Part shown: positions 52,207-60,652 of the stretch, piece after piece | Numbering within the stretch: the first letter of the stretch is position 1 | Layout: every line of letters begins with the position of its first letter | Assembly (NCBI GenBank): GCA_027487515.1 | Contig: JAIYDL010000024.1 | Location: forward strand, 1 to 64,000 | Direction: 5' to 3' | Source of the DNA: Pseudomonadota bacterium | GTDB lineage: Bacteria > Bdellovibrionota > Bacteriovoracia > Bacteriovoracales > Bacteriovoracaceae | Length of the DNA stretch: 64,000 nt | Notes under the pieces: model-generated | The model's input: only the letters and a program-made list of their open reading frames with translations | The model's database searches: none | Told to the model about the DNA's origin: nothing | Translations under genes and position numbers: made by a program

Positions 52207-53367
52207 TTAGAAGTTAATCACAGCACCAGCGAAGACGGAAAGGGCCGCGGCGTTGATGATCTCATCGCCGAGTTCGTTTAACCGACGCTGGTCGGGAGAC
52301 GTTCCACCGTTTTTAGCGGCTTTTGAGGACAGGCTATCTCCGAGGCCCGTCGAATACGCGCCTTCGATGTTGATCCCGAAAGTCCGAGTGATCATGATCT
52401 CTGAACCGATCATAAGGTTCCCGTTCACGAAGCTCGTGTTGTACTCTTCCGAGCCGTAGCTGAACGAGCTGAACTGATCGATGTACGGGTTGTTGTCGTT
52501 GTATTTCATGGTCGCGCGGGCGTAACCGAGGCCCGCACCGAGGTAAGGGCGGAAGCGCTCACCGTTGGTTAAGAAAAACTTCCCGTACACATCAAGGCCC
52601 ATCGAGCGGTACTGAATTTCCCGGCCCTCGATTCCGTATTGCCCAAGGTAGCCCTGGTTCATGTAGTTCGAGTTGTTGGCGAAGTCATTGGTCTTGAGCT
52701 GGTTCAGGTTAAATCCGATCCCCATGGAGAAGCGGGTCGTGATGTTGGACTCAAGGCGCAGACCCGCAGACAGTTGCGTCTCGAGCTGCTCGACGTCGCC
52801 GTTGTACGATGTGGCACCGGCGTACGGGAGGAGCTTGATCGCCTCGAACGGAGCACCCGCGATCTGAGCGACTTCGGTTTGGGAAATCACTGGTGTTGCG
52901 GCCGCCTGAGAAACCTTCACTTCCTGGACTTCTTCGACTTGAGCTTCCTGGACGCGGTTCTTTTTGTACTTGCTCATGTACGGCTCACATTCCTTCGAAT
53001 CTGACTCTTCCATGATGCAGCGGAGTTTGCGCTGACCTTCCTCGTACTTCGAGTTGAATTCTTTGATCGCTTGAGTGCTTTCGATCTTTTGATCGATGTA
53101 CTCATCCTGGCTCTCGAGGAGCTTTTCGGTCTGGTTCGTGAGTTTACCAAGATCCTTGGCCTTCTCCTTGTTCAGCACCGTGCCGGTCTTCTGCTTGTTA
53201 ATCTCCGATCGAATCTGCTCGAGCTCACCGTCGGTGACTGGCTTCTCATGGAGGTATCCGTCCACGTCGATCGGCGCTGAGTTTAGCACCTGTTCTTCAT
53301 TCACCTGAGCGTAAGCTTGCGCGAAGCTCATAGACAGGGCCAGCACCAATAGGGTTTTCGTTTTCAT
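52207..53367 (-). CDS. Outer-membrane barrel protein with N-terminal coiled coil
   Basis: The start at 53367 follows GAGGAGGAG and opens a signal peptide (MKTKTLLVLALSMSFAQAYAQ). 386 residues: a charged, coiled-coil-like periplasmic segment (about 25-140, GELEQIRSEINKQK...EKLLESQDEYIDQKIE), a Val/Gln-rich linker with a TPVISQTEV stretch, then a beta-barrel of about 200 residues (LSAGLRLESNITTRFSMGIGFNLNQL, YRPYLGAGLGYARATMKY-like, IEGAYSTGLGDS) ending in AGAVINF with a terminal Phe. The coiled coil could contact peptidoglycan. A TATACT -10 lies upstream near 53413-53418. Monocistronic with its own terminator. Confidence 0.85.
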   Translation of the reverse strand: MKTKTLLVLALSMSFAQAYAQVNEEQVLNSAPIDVDGYLHEKPVTDGELEQIRSEINKQKTGTVLNKEKAKDLGKLTNQTEKLLESQDEYIDQKIESTQAIKEFNSKYEEGQRKLRCIMEESDSKECEPYMSKYKKNRVQEAQVEEVQEVKVSQAAATPVISQTEVAQIAGAPFEAIKLLPYAGATSYNGDVEQLETQLSAGLRLESNITTRFSMGIGFNLNQLKTNDFANNSNYMNQGYLGQYGIEGREIQYRSMGLDVYGKFFLTNGERFRPYLGAGLGYARATMKYNDNNPYIDQFSSFSYGSEEYNTSFVNGNLMIGSEIMITRTFGINIEGAYSTGLGDSLSSKAAKNGGTSPDQRRLNELGDEIINAAALSVFAGAVINF

Positions 53368-53468
53368 AACACTCCTCCTCAAAAGGAAATGACTCTTTGC
53401 GTTAAGAGTATAGGAACTCCCCGCCAAGTAGTAGGAGCCATGAAAAGATTACATGAGGGACTAGAAGT

Positions 53469-53690
53469 TTAGCGCGCCATTCTAATAGGGAAGCGCTTGT
53501 ATTTTCCGTTTTGATCCATGGCCTGACGATAGGAATTCAAAGGCTTACCCACAAGACCATTAGGATTTTTGATAAGATACTCATCCAATTTCTTGAAAAC
53601 AGCGATGCCCAGGCTAACCGCAACCGCAACCATCATCACGTATTCTACGGCAGTCTGACCTTTCTCGGATTTTACAATACGACCAAGCAT
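53469..53690 (-). CDS. Flp/Tad-type pilin-like protein
   Basis: 73 residues. The start MLGRIVKSEKGQTAVEYVMMVAVAVSLGIAVF has a short basic leader, a Gly just before the cleavage point, Glu at the +5-like place, and an N-terminal hydrophobic helix, as in Flp (type IVb) pilins processed by a prepilin peptidase. The small C-terminal part after the helix (residues 32-73) is basic. No other tad genes are in the window. It is separated from the gene upstream by 14 nt; a TATAAT lies in that gap with the same distance to the ATG as at 9206, so an own, leaderless transcript is possible. Confidence 0.8.
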   Translation of the reverse strand: MLGRIVKSEKGQTAVEYVMMVAVAVSLGIAVFKKLDEYLIKNPNGLVGKPLNSYRQAMDQNGKYKRFPIRMAR

Positions 53691-53702
53691 GCTTGGATTA
53701 TA
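53683..53702 (-). promoter_or_regulatory. -10 box and palindrome overlapping the pilin start codon
   Basis: TATAAT at 53702-53697 (minus strand) followed six bases later by the pilin ATG. The ATG sits in the perfect 14-nt palindrome CCAAGCATGCTTGG (53683-53696). No good -35 is seen. The palindrome could be an operator or a small RNA hairpin that occludes the start. Confidence 0.4.
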
Positions 53703-53704
53703 AC

Positions 53705-55045
53705 CTAGATCCCCTCAATGCCGTAAGCCAGGCCTAAAAGTCCCTGAGTTTGGTAGCGGAATGGTCCCCAATACTCGAAGCCCTTGATCACCCGATCTTC
53801 GGCGATGATGTCCATCGGCAATCTTTTGAGGACCGGGGCCTCGTGCTTGCGATCACTTTTGAGGCGCCGAAGATCCAGAGTCACGCTCCCGGTGAAGGTA
53901 AGCTCCACGGGCACCTGGGAAAAAGGTAGGAGGGCGGCGTCCTCCTCGAAGGCAAGCCGCAAATCCCGTTGGAAAAACTCGGGTTTTGAGCCCGGTAACT
54001 CTAGATAAGGCCAGTGATAAAAGGCAAACTCCCGTCCCTGCCCTAGAACTCGGTAAGGCCGATCCGTGCCCAGAAGTCCCTCGTCGGCAAAGTATGTCAA
54101 AGAGGCCGGCGGGAAGGGGGCGGTCATCCGCTTGACGGGGGTGAGCTGAGTTTTCCGAAAGAAGCCGAAGGAGGAAGCGATGTGAAAGGGAACGTCTTCC
54201 GGAAGGTGCGCAAAGAAAAGCACCCGCTCCCCGGAAATAACCCCCTCGAAGCTCTCCAGAAGGAGGTTCTCAAACCGGTGTTCAAAGAACTGCCAAAACT
54301 GCACCCCACTTTCTTTGTAGTCCCCACCTAAAAGAACCAGTCTCCGTTTGAGCTGAGTGGTGAGGAAAAAGTCGTGGAGCCGGTAGACCGGCGAGAACGT
54401 CCGGAAAAAGTAAAACGGAACTTCTTCAGCGCCGAGGGACGTTTTGAGCTTTTCCTCGTGGTGGAGTCCCAGCAGGTGCAAGAGAACTGCGTACTTGAGG
54501 TCCTTCGACTCCCGGTACTCCTGGTTCATGAGCTCACCGAAGCGAGCGTAGATGGTCTTAAGCCATTTCGGGCCCTGGAGCTCAAAGCGGTGGCCCTTGG
54601 GTCTCATGCTCGCTTCGAAGTTCTGGGTCTCAAAGCGCGAAAGCTCGGCCAGGAAACTCCGGTTAAACTCTTCCTCCGGCTCAGCGAAAACTTGTTCCAA
54701 GTCCGACGGATCTAAGAGTTCGGGGTACTTCCGAAGGAGCTCTTTGAGATTCTCGAGCGGCGCACGACCAAGTCGAAGACGGCTTTGATCTGTTGCAAGC
54801 GCAATGTCCGCCGGGACCAAGAACTGCCGCAGATCCGAGAGTTCGGGGATGTCGTACTTCTTTCCGATCCGGAGCAGTGCCAGGATTTCGAGCTCAGATA
54901 AAAAAAGACCCGGATAGCTGTCGACGGTGAAGCGCCGGTCGTCGATCAGCAGGGTCGTCCGGTTGCGCTTCAGAGAAATGATTCCCCGGACGATGGACAT
55001 GAGGCCCACGCCGACTAAAATTTCTTGGTAACGATTTTTCAACAT
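53705..55045 (-). CDS. Conserved-looking protein of unknown function in the waaF-waaA operon
   Basis: 446 residues. The first 30 (EILVGVGLMSIVRGIISLKRNRTTLLIDD) look like a Rossmann-type Gly-rich loop and strand, as in FAD/NAD-binding proteins or the start of phytoene-desaturase-like enzymes, but no further FAD motif follows with confidence. Later segments are alpha/beta with Phe-rich patches (FYFFRTFSPVYRLHDFFL). The start overlaps the waaA-like gene's end by 7 nt, so it is translated with LPS-core genes. I cannot name a function. Confidence 0.65.
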   Translation of the reverse strand: MLKNRYQEILVGVGLMSIVRGIISLKRNRTTLLIDDRRFTVDSYPGLFLSELEILALLRIGKKYDIPELSDLRQFLVPADIALATDQSRLRLGRAPLENLKELLRKYPELLDPSDLEQVFAEPEEEFNRSFLAELSRFETQNFEASMRPKGHRFELQGPKWLKTIYARFGELMNQEYRESKDLKYAVLLHLLGLHHEEKLKTSLGAEEVPFYFFRTFSPVYRLHDFFLTTQLKRRLVLLGGDYKESGVQFWQFFEHRFENLLLESFEGVISGERVLFFAHLPEDVPFHIASSFGFFRKTQLTPVKRMTAPFPPASLTYFADEGLLGTDRPYRVLGQGREFAFYHWPYLELPGSKPEFFQRDLRLAFEEDAALLPFSQVPVELTFTGSVTLDLRRLKSDRKHEAPVLKRLPMDIIAEDRVIKGFEYWGPFRYQTQGLLGLAYGIEGI

Positions 55046-56298
55046 GAGATCACCAACTCCCGCATGACAATGTAATCCCTGGCCAGGGACTCGATTCTAC
55101 CACGCTCCACCGAGAGCGAATCCTGCGCGAGCCAGCGCTGGAACTCTTCGGAGGTGGTGACTTCTGTTATTTGGTTAAACGTCGCCGCCACGTCGAACTC
55201 CGTTGAACGGTGGTGGGCAGGCCCGCAGGCGAGAGGCCCGGAACCGGCGACCAAAGGCTCGAGGATCGAGTGAACGCTCCCCTCGAACCCTCCGCCCACG
55301 TAGGCGTGTCCGAAGTCCGCGTAGAGCTCACACAGAAGGCCCTTCCGGTTCAGAAGAAAAGTCTCGCCCTGGACAAGAGGTCTCGCGTCGTGGTCGATCT
55401 CCTGGGCTTCGCGGCCTAGGGCCCGAAGCTGCGAGCGAAACTCACTCAGAACTTTAGGCGATAGGCTGTGGGGAACGATCAAGACCAGCACCTCCGCGGG
55501 AAGACCCCGCAAGAGGAAGAGGTCGCTAGGCCATGCGTTCCCGAGGATCACGCGACGCGGGTGCTCCTCGAGGAGGGCCCTGAACTCTCTGTACTGAGGA
55601 AACTCGTGCTGGAACTTCGACTCGCGAAGCGCCACGCGCCGACGGATTTGCTCGATCCGAAAATCAAAAACTAACCCCGGAGCGTGCAGCTCCGCGCCCA
55701 GACGTGCCTCAGGCCCACCGGCGTAAACCACCACGCGGGCGGCCTTAAGAAAGAGCCGTTTCCACCGGGAGGGCGCTCGGCGAAGGGAGCGCTCTTTTTT
55801 AAAGCTCATCCACAAAAGCACGAGGCCATTCCCCGGAGCAAGCGCCCACAGCAAGAGTTCGGGGAACAAGTCATAGCGAACCATCACCAAAGTACGGGCC
55901 GTCGTCCAGTGAGTGAATGACCGGCGCGCCACGAAAGGAAGGATCCGAACTAGCGGGTAGCGGAGGTACCGGATCTGCTGGGGGTGGGCCTTTGCCAGCG
56001 TCATGACTCCCTTTTCCACACTGGGGGAGAAAAAGACGAGTTCCACTTTCTTCCCCGCGGCCAGGGCGTCGTCGACCAAAGGAGCGATCTGCTGGAACTC
56101 TCCCTCGGAGGAGAACTCAAAGCACAGGTCTGCGACCGCACCGATATCCGCAAACGAGTGCGCGAGGCGCTCGAACTTATTCCTCTTCTCAAACCGGTTT
56201 CGCTCTCGCACAGCGGGGTGCCAGCACAGCAAGAGAGCAAGCCCGCGAACGACGGGGACTGCGACGAACCAAAACAGAAACCACAGGAGCGGTCTCAC
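55039..56298 (-). CDS. WaaA-like Kdo transferase (GT30 family)
   Basis: Would transfer Kdo onto lipid A. 419 residues with an N-terminal hydrophobic anchor (PLLWFLFWFVAVPVVRGLALLL), the SEGEFQQIAPLV segment where family members show S-x-GE (catalytic Glu), VIVYAGGPEARLGAE, NAWPSDLFLL and the C-terminal nucleotide-binding LLCELYADFGHAYVGGGF...ILEPLVAG, which parallels the GELYAxxxxAxVGGSxxxxGGHNxLEPA region but with clear divergence (no GGHN). Probably a divergent WaaA or a related glycosyltransferase. Its start overlaps the waaF-like gene by 4 nt. Confidence 0.75.
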   Translation of the reverse strand: MRPLLWFLFWFVAVPVVRGLALLLCWHPAVRERNRFEKRNKFERLAHSFADIGAVADLCFEFSSEGEFQQIAPLVDDALAAGKKVELVFFSPSVEKGVMTLAKAHPQQIRYLRYPLVRILPFVARRSFTHWTTARTLVMVRYDLFPELLLWALAPGNGLVLLWMSFKKERSLRRAPSRWKRLFLKAARVVVYAGGPEARLGAELHAPGLVFDFRIEQIRRRVALRESKFQHEFPQYREFRALLEEHPRRVILGNAWPSDLFLLRGLPAEVLVLIVPHSLSPKVLSEFRSQLRALGREAQEIDHDARPLVQGETFLLNRKGLLCELYADFGHAYVGGGFEGSVHSILEPLVAGSGPLACGPAHHRSTEFDVAATFNQITEVTTSEEFQRWLAQDSLSVERGRIESLARDYIVMRELVISC

Positions 56299-57350
56299 AG
56301 ATCCCCCAACATTTGCCGGATGGTTTCACGGACTTCCGCTACGCTGATCTCTTCCATGCAATAGTGCCGGTCTCGGTAGCAGGCGTATTTCCCGGTCGTC
56401 GAACAGGGTCGACAGAACATTTCTTTGGCAAGGAACCGGGACTTCGTTCCATGGGGGGCGAATCCGAACCGCGGGTCGGTGGGCCCGAAGATGGTCAGGC
56501 AGGGGACCCCGGCCGCCTCCGCGATATGGTTCATGCCGGAGTCGTTGCCCACACAAAGGGTGGCGTGGGCCAAGATGTCCATGCTCTGGCCGAGGGAGGT
56601 CTTCCCCTGAAGATTATGAAGCCTCTCCGAGGCCAGAGCCCCGAAGGCATCACAGAAGGAGTCCTCCGGCCCGGCCAGGATCACCAGGTGGTACGGAGTC
56701 TCGGCCAGAAGAATTCTCGTGAGCTCGACGAACGAAGCCACGGGCCAGCGCTTCGGCGCAAACGAGGCCGATGGGGCGAGGACGATGTAGGGCGCCGGGA
56801 GTGGGTAGCGGACCCTCGCTCCGATGGAGGTCAGCTCCTGGTTCGCTCCCCGGCGGAACTCGATCGTGCGCCGGACTCCCCGGCCGTCGTCGAAGATGCC
56901 TTCGAAGTCGCGGATGATCCGCGTCACCTGAGGCTCGAGACCGAAGAGGTCTAAGTCGAAGACACGCTTGACCCAAACGGACTTGATCTTCGTTAAAAAA
57001 AAGCGCTCCCACCGGCGCTTATCCACGGTGAGGGCCGGGATCTGCCACAACGAGCACCGGAGGCGAAACGAGCGCAGGGTTGCGTGTAAATCGAGGATGA
57101 GATCAATGCGCCTCTCCGAATGGAGGGATCGAATTTTGCGCTTCAGGTCCCCCCACGTCTCACCGTTCCTCCGGTCAAAACTAATGACCGTCCCCACTTC
57201 CGGGTGGGCGCCGATCATGGAGACGAACTCCGAGCTCGTGACGAAACTAAAATGAGCGTCTTTCCCGAGCAAGGCACGGAGCCAGTTGAGCGTGGCGCTT
57301 TGGAGGACCACGTCTCCCATGCTGGAAAAACGGACGAGCAGAATGTGCAT
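56295..57350 (-). CDS. Heptosyltransferase (GT9, WaaF/WaaC-like)
   Basis: Adds heptose to the LPS inner core from an ADP-heptose donor. 351 residues: N-terminal LVRFSSMGDVVLQSATLNWLR (acceptor-binding loop with Asp13), IVLAPSASFAPKRWP and the C-terminal CVGNDSGMNHIAEAAGVPCLTIFGPTDP (donor site). A Cys-rich stretch FCRPCSTTGKYACYRDRHYCME is normal for the family. Which heptose it adds cannot be told. In the order sufE-hemB-(57405)-this-waaA. Confidence 0.92.
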   Translation of the reverse strand: MHILLVRFSSMGDVVLQSATLNWLRALLGKDAHFSFVTSSEFVSMIGAHPEVGTVISFDRRNGETWGDLKRKIRSLHSERRIDLILDLHATLRSFRLRCSLWQIPALTVDKRRWERFFLTKIKSVWVKRVFDLDLFGLEPQVTRIIRDFEGIFDDGRGVRRTIEFRRGANQELTSIGARVRYPLPAPYIVLAPSASFAPKRWPVASFVELTRILLAETPYHLVILAGPEDSFCDAFGALASERLHNLQGKTSLGQSMDILAHATLCVGNDSGMNHIAEAAGVPCLTIFGPTDPRFGFAPHGTKSRFLAKEMFCRPCSTTGKYACYRDRHYCMEEISVAEVRETIRQMLGDL

Positions 57351-57404
57351 GGGAAAATTATACGTTCAGCGGATTGGCTTTTACAGAAGTTTCCAGGCCA
57401 TCGC

Positions 57405-57968
57405 TCAGATTCCCATGAAGATAAAGGGCCCGTTGTCTTCGAGCTGCTTCCGGTAGCCTTTCTGATTGAACGCCTCCCGGAACTTCTGATAGCGCTGCCA
57501 GTTTTTTTTCCCGTGCAGGGCCTCGAGCCGCTGGTGGAAGGCCTCTTCCTTGTCGATCATCTGCCGGCGCTCGGCGAAGGAGAGCTCCCGCATGGGGGCC
57601 TTCTGCCAGAGCTGACCCATCTCTCGGAAGAACTCTTCTCTCAGCCGCTGATGGGCCTGGAGCTTCTCCTCACTCACTCCCAGCTCCTCCGACAAAAACT
57701 CCTCGCGATCGGCCTCCATTTTTTCCGCGGCTTCCTGGAATTCCTCTGGGACAGCGGGACCGGGATCCCTGGGCGCAGATCTCTGAGCAACCGGATCCGG
57801 TGACGAGACCAGTTTTTCCGGCGACGGCACCGCGGGCACCAGGGACCGGGGTTCGTTGTGGGTTTCGATGATGAGCCGCTCTCGCCCAGGAGAGGCAGCC
57901 GGTCGCAGCAAGAGGATGGCGAGCGCGACATTGGAGAGGAGGCTCGCGGCGAGGAGGAACTTCATCAT
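57405..57968 (-). CDS. Exported or membrane-anchored Pro/Glu-rich helical protein
   Basis: 187 residues. One N-terminal hydrophobic helix (FLLAASLLSNVALAILLL), uncleaved or a signal peptide, then a Pro/Ser linker, and a charged helix from about 75 (EEFQEAAEKMEADREEFLSEELGVSEEKLQAHQRL, split) to the end. It reminds me of heavy-metal-resistance/CpxP-like or periplasmic adaptor helices but has no LTxxQ motif. The gene overlaps hemB by 4 nt (ATG at 57968, or the second ATG at 57965). Confidence 0.65.
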   Translation of the reverse strand: MMKFLLAASLLSNVALAILLLRPAASPGRERLIIETHNEPRSLVPAVPSPEKLVSSPDPVAQRSAPRDPGPAVPEEFQEAAEKMEADREEFLSEELGVSEEKLQAHQRLREEFFREMGQLWQKAPMRELSFAERRQMIDKEEAFHQRLEALHGKKNWQRYQKFREAFNQKGYRKQLEDNGPFIFMGI

Positions 57969-58945
57969 GTCCGCAGGAGCCGGGCTGCGTCTTTGGCAAA
58001 GTACGTGAGGATCACGTCGGCCCCGGCTCGGCGGAAGCAGGTCAAAGTTTCTAAGACCACCTTATCGTGATCGATCCATCCGTTCTGTGCCGCGGCCTTG
58101 ACCATGGCGTACTCACCGGAGACGTTGTACGCAGCGATCGGAAGCGTCGACATCTCTTTTAATCGGTAGATGATGTCGAGGTACGGGAGCCCCGGTTTCA
58201 CCATCAGAATATCTGCGCCTTCGTCGGCGTCGAGTTGAGCTTCTCGAAGCGCCTCGGTCGAATTCGCGGGGTCCATTTGATACGTTTTCTTGTCCCCCCG
58301 CTTCGGCGCGGAGTCCAGGGCCTCGCGGAAGGGTCCGTAGTACCCAGAGGCGTACTTCGCGGTGTAGCTCATGATGAGTGTGTTCTGGAAGCGCGACTCA
58401 TCGAGCGCGCGACGCAAGACCCCCACTCTGCCGTCCATCATGTCGGAGGGCCCGAGGATGTCTGCGCCCGCTTCGGCCGCACATAGGGCCTGTTTGGCCA
58501 GCACTTCCAACGTCGGATCGTTGAGGATTTCCCCGGTCTTCGGATCGACTAAACCATCGTGCCCATCGGAGGAGTAAGGGTCTAGTGCGATGTCCCCCAT
58601 GACCATCATTCCGGGCAGCGCCTCTTTGACCGCTCGGATGGCGCGGGCGTTGAGGCCGTCTCGGTTGTAGGCCTCTCGGGCGTCGGGGGTCTTGAGCTTT
58701 TCATCGATGGCCGGAAAGAGTGCCACGCACCGGACCCCGAGGCCATAGAGTTCCTTGGCCTCGCGGACCAATTCGTCGATGGAAAATCGGGCCTGTCCGG
58801 GCATGGAGTTAATGGGAATGACCGCACCCTTGCCTTCGACCACGAAGAGCGGCGCAATCAGATGATCCGGTGAGAGGTGGCTCTCGCGCACCATGGAGCG
58901 AATGACTTCGTTTTGGCGGTTCCGACGGGGGCGGTGAAAATTCAT
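57965..58945 (-). CDS. hemB: Delta-aminolevulinic acid dehydratase (porphobilinogen synthase)
   Basis: Condenses two 5-aminolevulinates to porphobilinogen in haem synthesis. 326 residues. The two Schiff-base lysines are Lys197 (MSYTAKYASGYYGPFREA) and Lys250 (ILMVKPGLPYLDI). The Zn-site region reads DIALDPYSSDGHDGL, with none of the three Cys ligands, so this is a Mg2+- or metal-independent-site type enzyme rather than the Zn type. Three nt after sufE. Confidence 0.97.
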   Translation of the reverse strand: MNFHRPRRNRQNEVIRSMVRESHLSPDHLIAPLFVVEGKGAVIPINSMPGQARFSIDELVREAKELYGLGVRCVALFPAIDEKLKTPDAREAYNRDGLNARAIRAVKEALPGMMVMGDIALDPYSSDGHDGLVDPKTGEILNDPTLEVLAKQALCAAEAGADILGPSDMMDGRVGVLRRALDESRFQNTLIMSYTAKYASGYYGPFREALDSAPKRGDKKTYQMDPANSTEALREAQLDADEGADILMVKPGLPYLDIIYRLKEMSTLPIAAYNVSGEYAMVKAAAQNGWIDHDKVVLETLTCFRRAGADVILTYFAKDAARLLRT

Positions 58946-58948
58946 GGG

Positions 58949-59377
58949 TCACTCAACCTTTTGCATGGATTTGAATACCAGTGCGTACATCTGCATCTGC
59001 TTCATCATGGCCGCAAGACCATTCGAGCGGTTCATAGAAAGATGCTCGGTGATCCCGACTTCTTTGAGGAAGTCGGGCTTCGTGCTGAGGATCTCCTCGG
59101 GTGTTGCGTTCGAGTAAACGCTCACGAGAAGGCCCACGATCCCTTTGACTAAGAGAGCATCCGAATCGGCGAGGAAATACACGCGCCCCTCTTTGAACTC
59201 CGGGTAGAGCCAGACCTGGCTTTGGCAGCCCTTAACCTTATACTTCTCGTCGCGCTTATCATCGGGATAGAAGGAAAGCTCGCGCCCCAGGTGAATGAGC
59301 TCTTTATAGCGGTCTTCCCAGTCACTGTACTGAAGGAAGCGTCCTCTCACTTGACTGATTCGTTCTTGCATACTCAC
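58949..59377 (-). CDS. sufE: Cysteine desulfuration protein SufE
   Basis: Takes persulfide sulfur from SufS for Fe-S cluster assembly. 142 residues with the acceptor Cys51 in VKGCQSQVWLYPE, the same number as in Escherichia coli, and the FLADSDALLVKGIVGLLVSVYSN helix. No sufS or sufBCD is nearby. First gene of the leftward operon that continues through hemB and the LPS genes. A second ATG lies two codons on (59371). Confidence 0.93.
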   Translation of the reverse strand: MSMQERISQVRGRFLQYSDWEDRYKELIHLGRELSFYPDDKRDEKYKVKGCQSQVWLYPEFKEGRVYFLADSDALLVKGIVGLLVSVYSNATPEEILSTKPDFLKEVGITEHLSMNRSNGLAAMMKQMQMYALVFKSMQKVE

Positions 59378-59511
59378 GTAATTTCCTCTGATTGTGGCAG
59401 GTTAGTATCCCCCTTCAGGAGAGCTTCGTCAAAACTGTCAATAAATTGTGTAGACATTTTTAAAGGTTTTGACGCGTCGAGCCGAAAGGAATTAGGTAAA
59501 GGTGGACTTAG

Positions 59512-60606
59512 ATGGTTGCCATTGACCTAAAACCATTGTCGGAAGAAACGATCCAGGAAATGGGCTTCGGCCCTCATGACCTCTGGCTCGTGAAGATCAG
59601 CTCGGTGGTGTTCGGACCGTTTGAGACCGAGACCCTGAAGCACTACGTTCTTGAGAATGAAGTGCTCTTCGAGACCGCCGAAGCTTCCCGCACCGACGAA
59701 ACGGAGTGGAAACCTTTTTGGACCCACACGAAGTTTCAACGGCGAAGGCCACAGATCGTCTCCGGTGAACGCCACGAAGGTCCCTTCTGGACCCTCACCG
59801 GTGGGGTCAAGTCCGGTCCCTACGGCTTCCATGACATCGACAAGAAGCTCGAGATGGGTCTTCTTGGCATGACCGATCGCCTGTCCACTGATAACGGCGA
59901 GAGCTGGGTCAAGATCTACGAGATCTCTGACTTCGATCGCCGCTCCCACGTTCCGGAGGAGCTGCCGGTCGCGCCGACGGAATCGACGCTCCAGCGCTCC
60001 CGCCTCCACCTGATGGGTGAGCACGGCGAGCAGAAGTTTTCGGCGGCCGAAGGTCTGGCAGAAATGGCCTGGGAAGGGAAGCAGGCGCAAGTGCTTCAAC
60101 TCAAGCTCGATGAGCTCGGACACATCCCCACCAGCGAACAGCTCATCAGTCCGACCATGAAGTTCGCAGTTCCGATCGCCGCGAGTCTCGTCTTCGCCCT
60201 GATCAGCGGCGCGTACCTCTTCTCCCAAGACCCGGACCCCGATGCTTCGCTAACCGCAGAGACCGAGAAGCCCTTCTACCAGAGGAAAGCCCCGTCGAGG
60301 AGCCTGGGAGAGGTCTCCGGGGCACAGATCCGGATGCCGGCCAGCACCGGTTACGCTCGGCCTTCGGCGGGCTTCCAGCAGACCGAGCACTCGCGCTATC
60401 CGACTCAGATCATCACACACGAAGACGCCAATAACATGCCCCCACCCGAGCATTTCGACCAGCAGTCTCCGGATGCTCAGCCTGCCCAAGAGCATTCTCT
60501 CGTGACGGAAAACACCGGAACACCGGAAGAGAACTCCCTGGACGCAGCGATGAATGGGTCCGCCGAGGCTCCTCAGCCCGTGGTCGAAGAGGCAACTGAT
60601 TTTTAG
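59512..60606 (+). CDS. Single-TM protein with two GYF_2-like domains
   Basis: 364 residues. Two repeats of the GYF_2 type: WLVKISSVVFGPFETETLKHYV (about 26-47) and FWTLTGGVKSGPYGFHDIDKKLEMGLLGMTDRLST (about 92-126, split here), followed by a segment WVKIYEIS. These small domains usually bind proline-rich ligands in membrane proteins of unknown job. A TM helix (FAVPIAASLVFALISGAYLF) lies at about 223-242, so the GYF-like domains are cytosolic and the Pro/Gln/Glu-rich tail (about 245-364) periplasmic. An AAAGGTGG precedes the ATG. Divergent from sufE and upstream of tmk. Confidence 0.75.
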   Translation: MVAIDLKPLSEETIQEMGFGPHDLWLVKISSVVFGPFETETLKHYVLENEVLFETAEASRTDETEWKPFWTHTKFQRRRPQIVSGERHEGPFWTLTGGVKSGPYGFHDIDKKLEMGLLGMTDRLSTDNGESWVKIYEISDFDRRSHVPEELPVAPTESTLQRSRLHLMGEHGEQKFSAAEGLAEMAWEGKQAQVLQLKLDELGHIPTSEQLISPTMKFAVPIAASLVFALISGAYLFSQDPDPDASLTAETEKPFYQRKAPSRSLGEVSGAQIRMPASTGYARPSAGFQQTEHSRYPTQIITHEDANNMPPPEHFDQQSPDAQPAQEHSLVTENTGTPEENSLDAAMNGSAEAPQPVVEEATDF

Positions 60607-60652
60607 GGCCGACCCTATACACTTGCCGCCCCCTTCGTTATGATTCGGTGTA

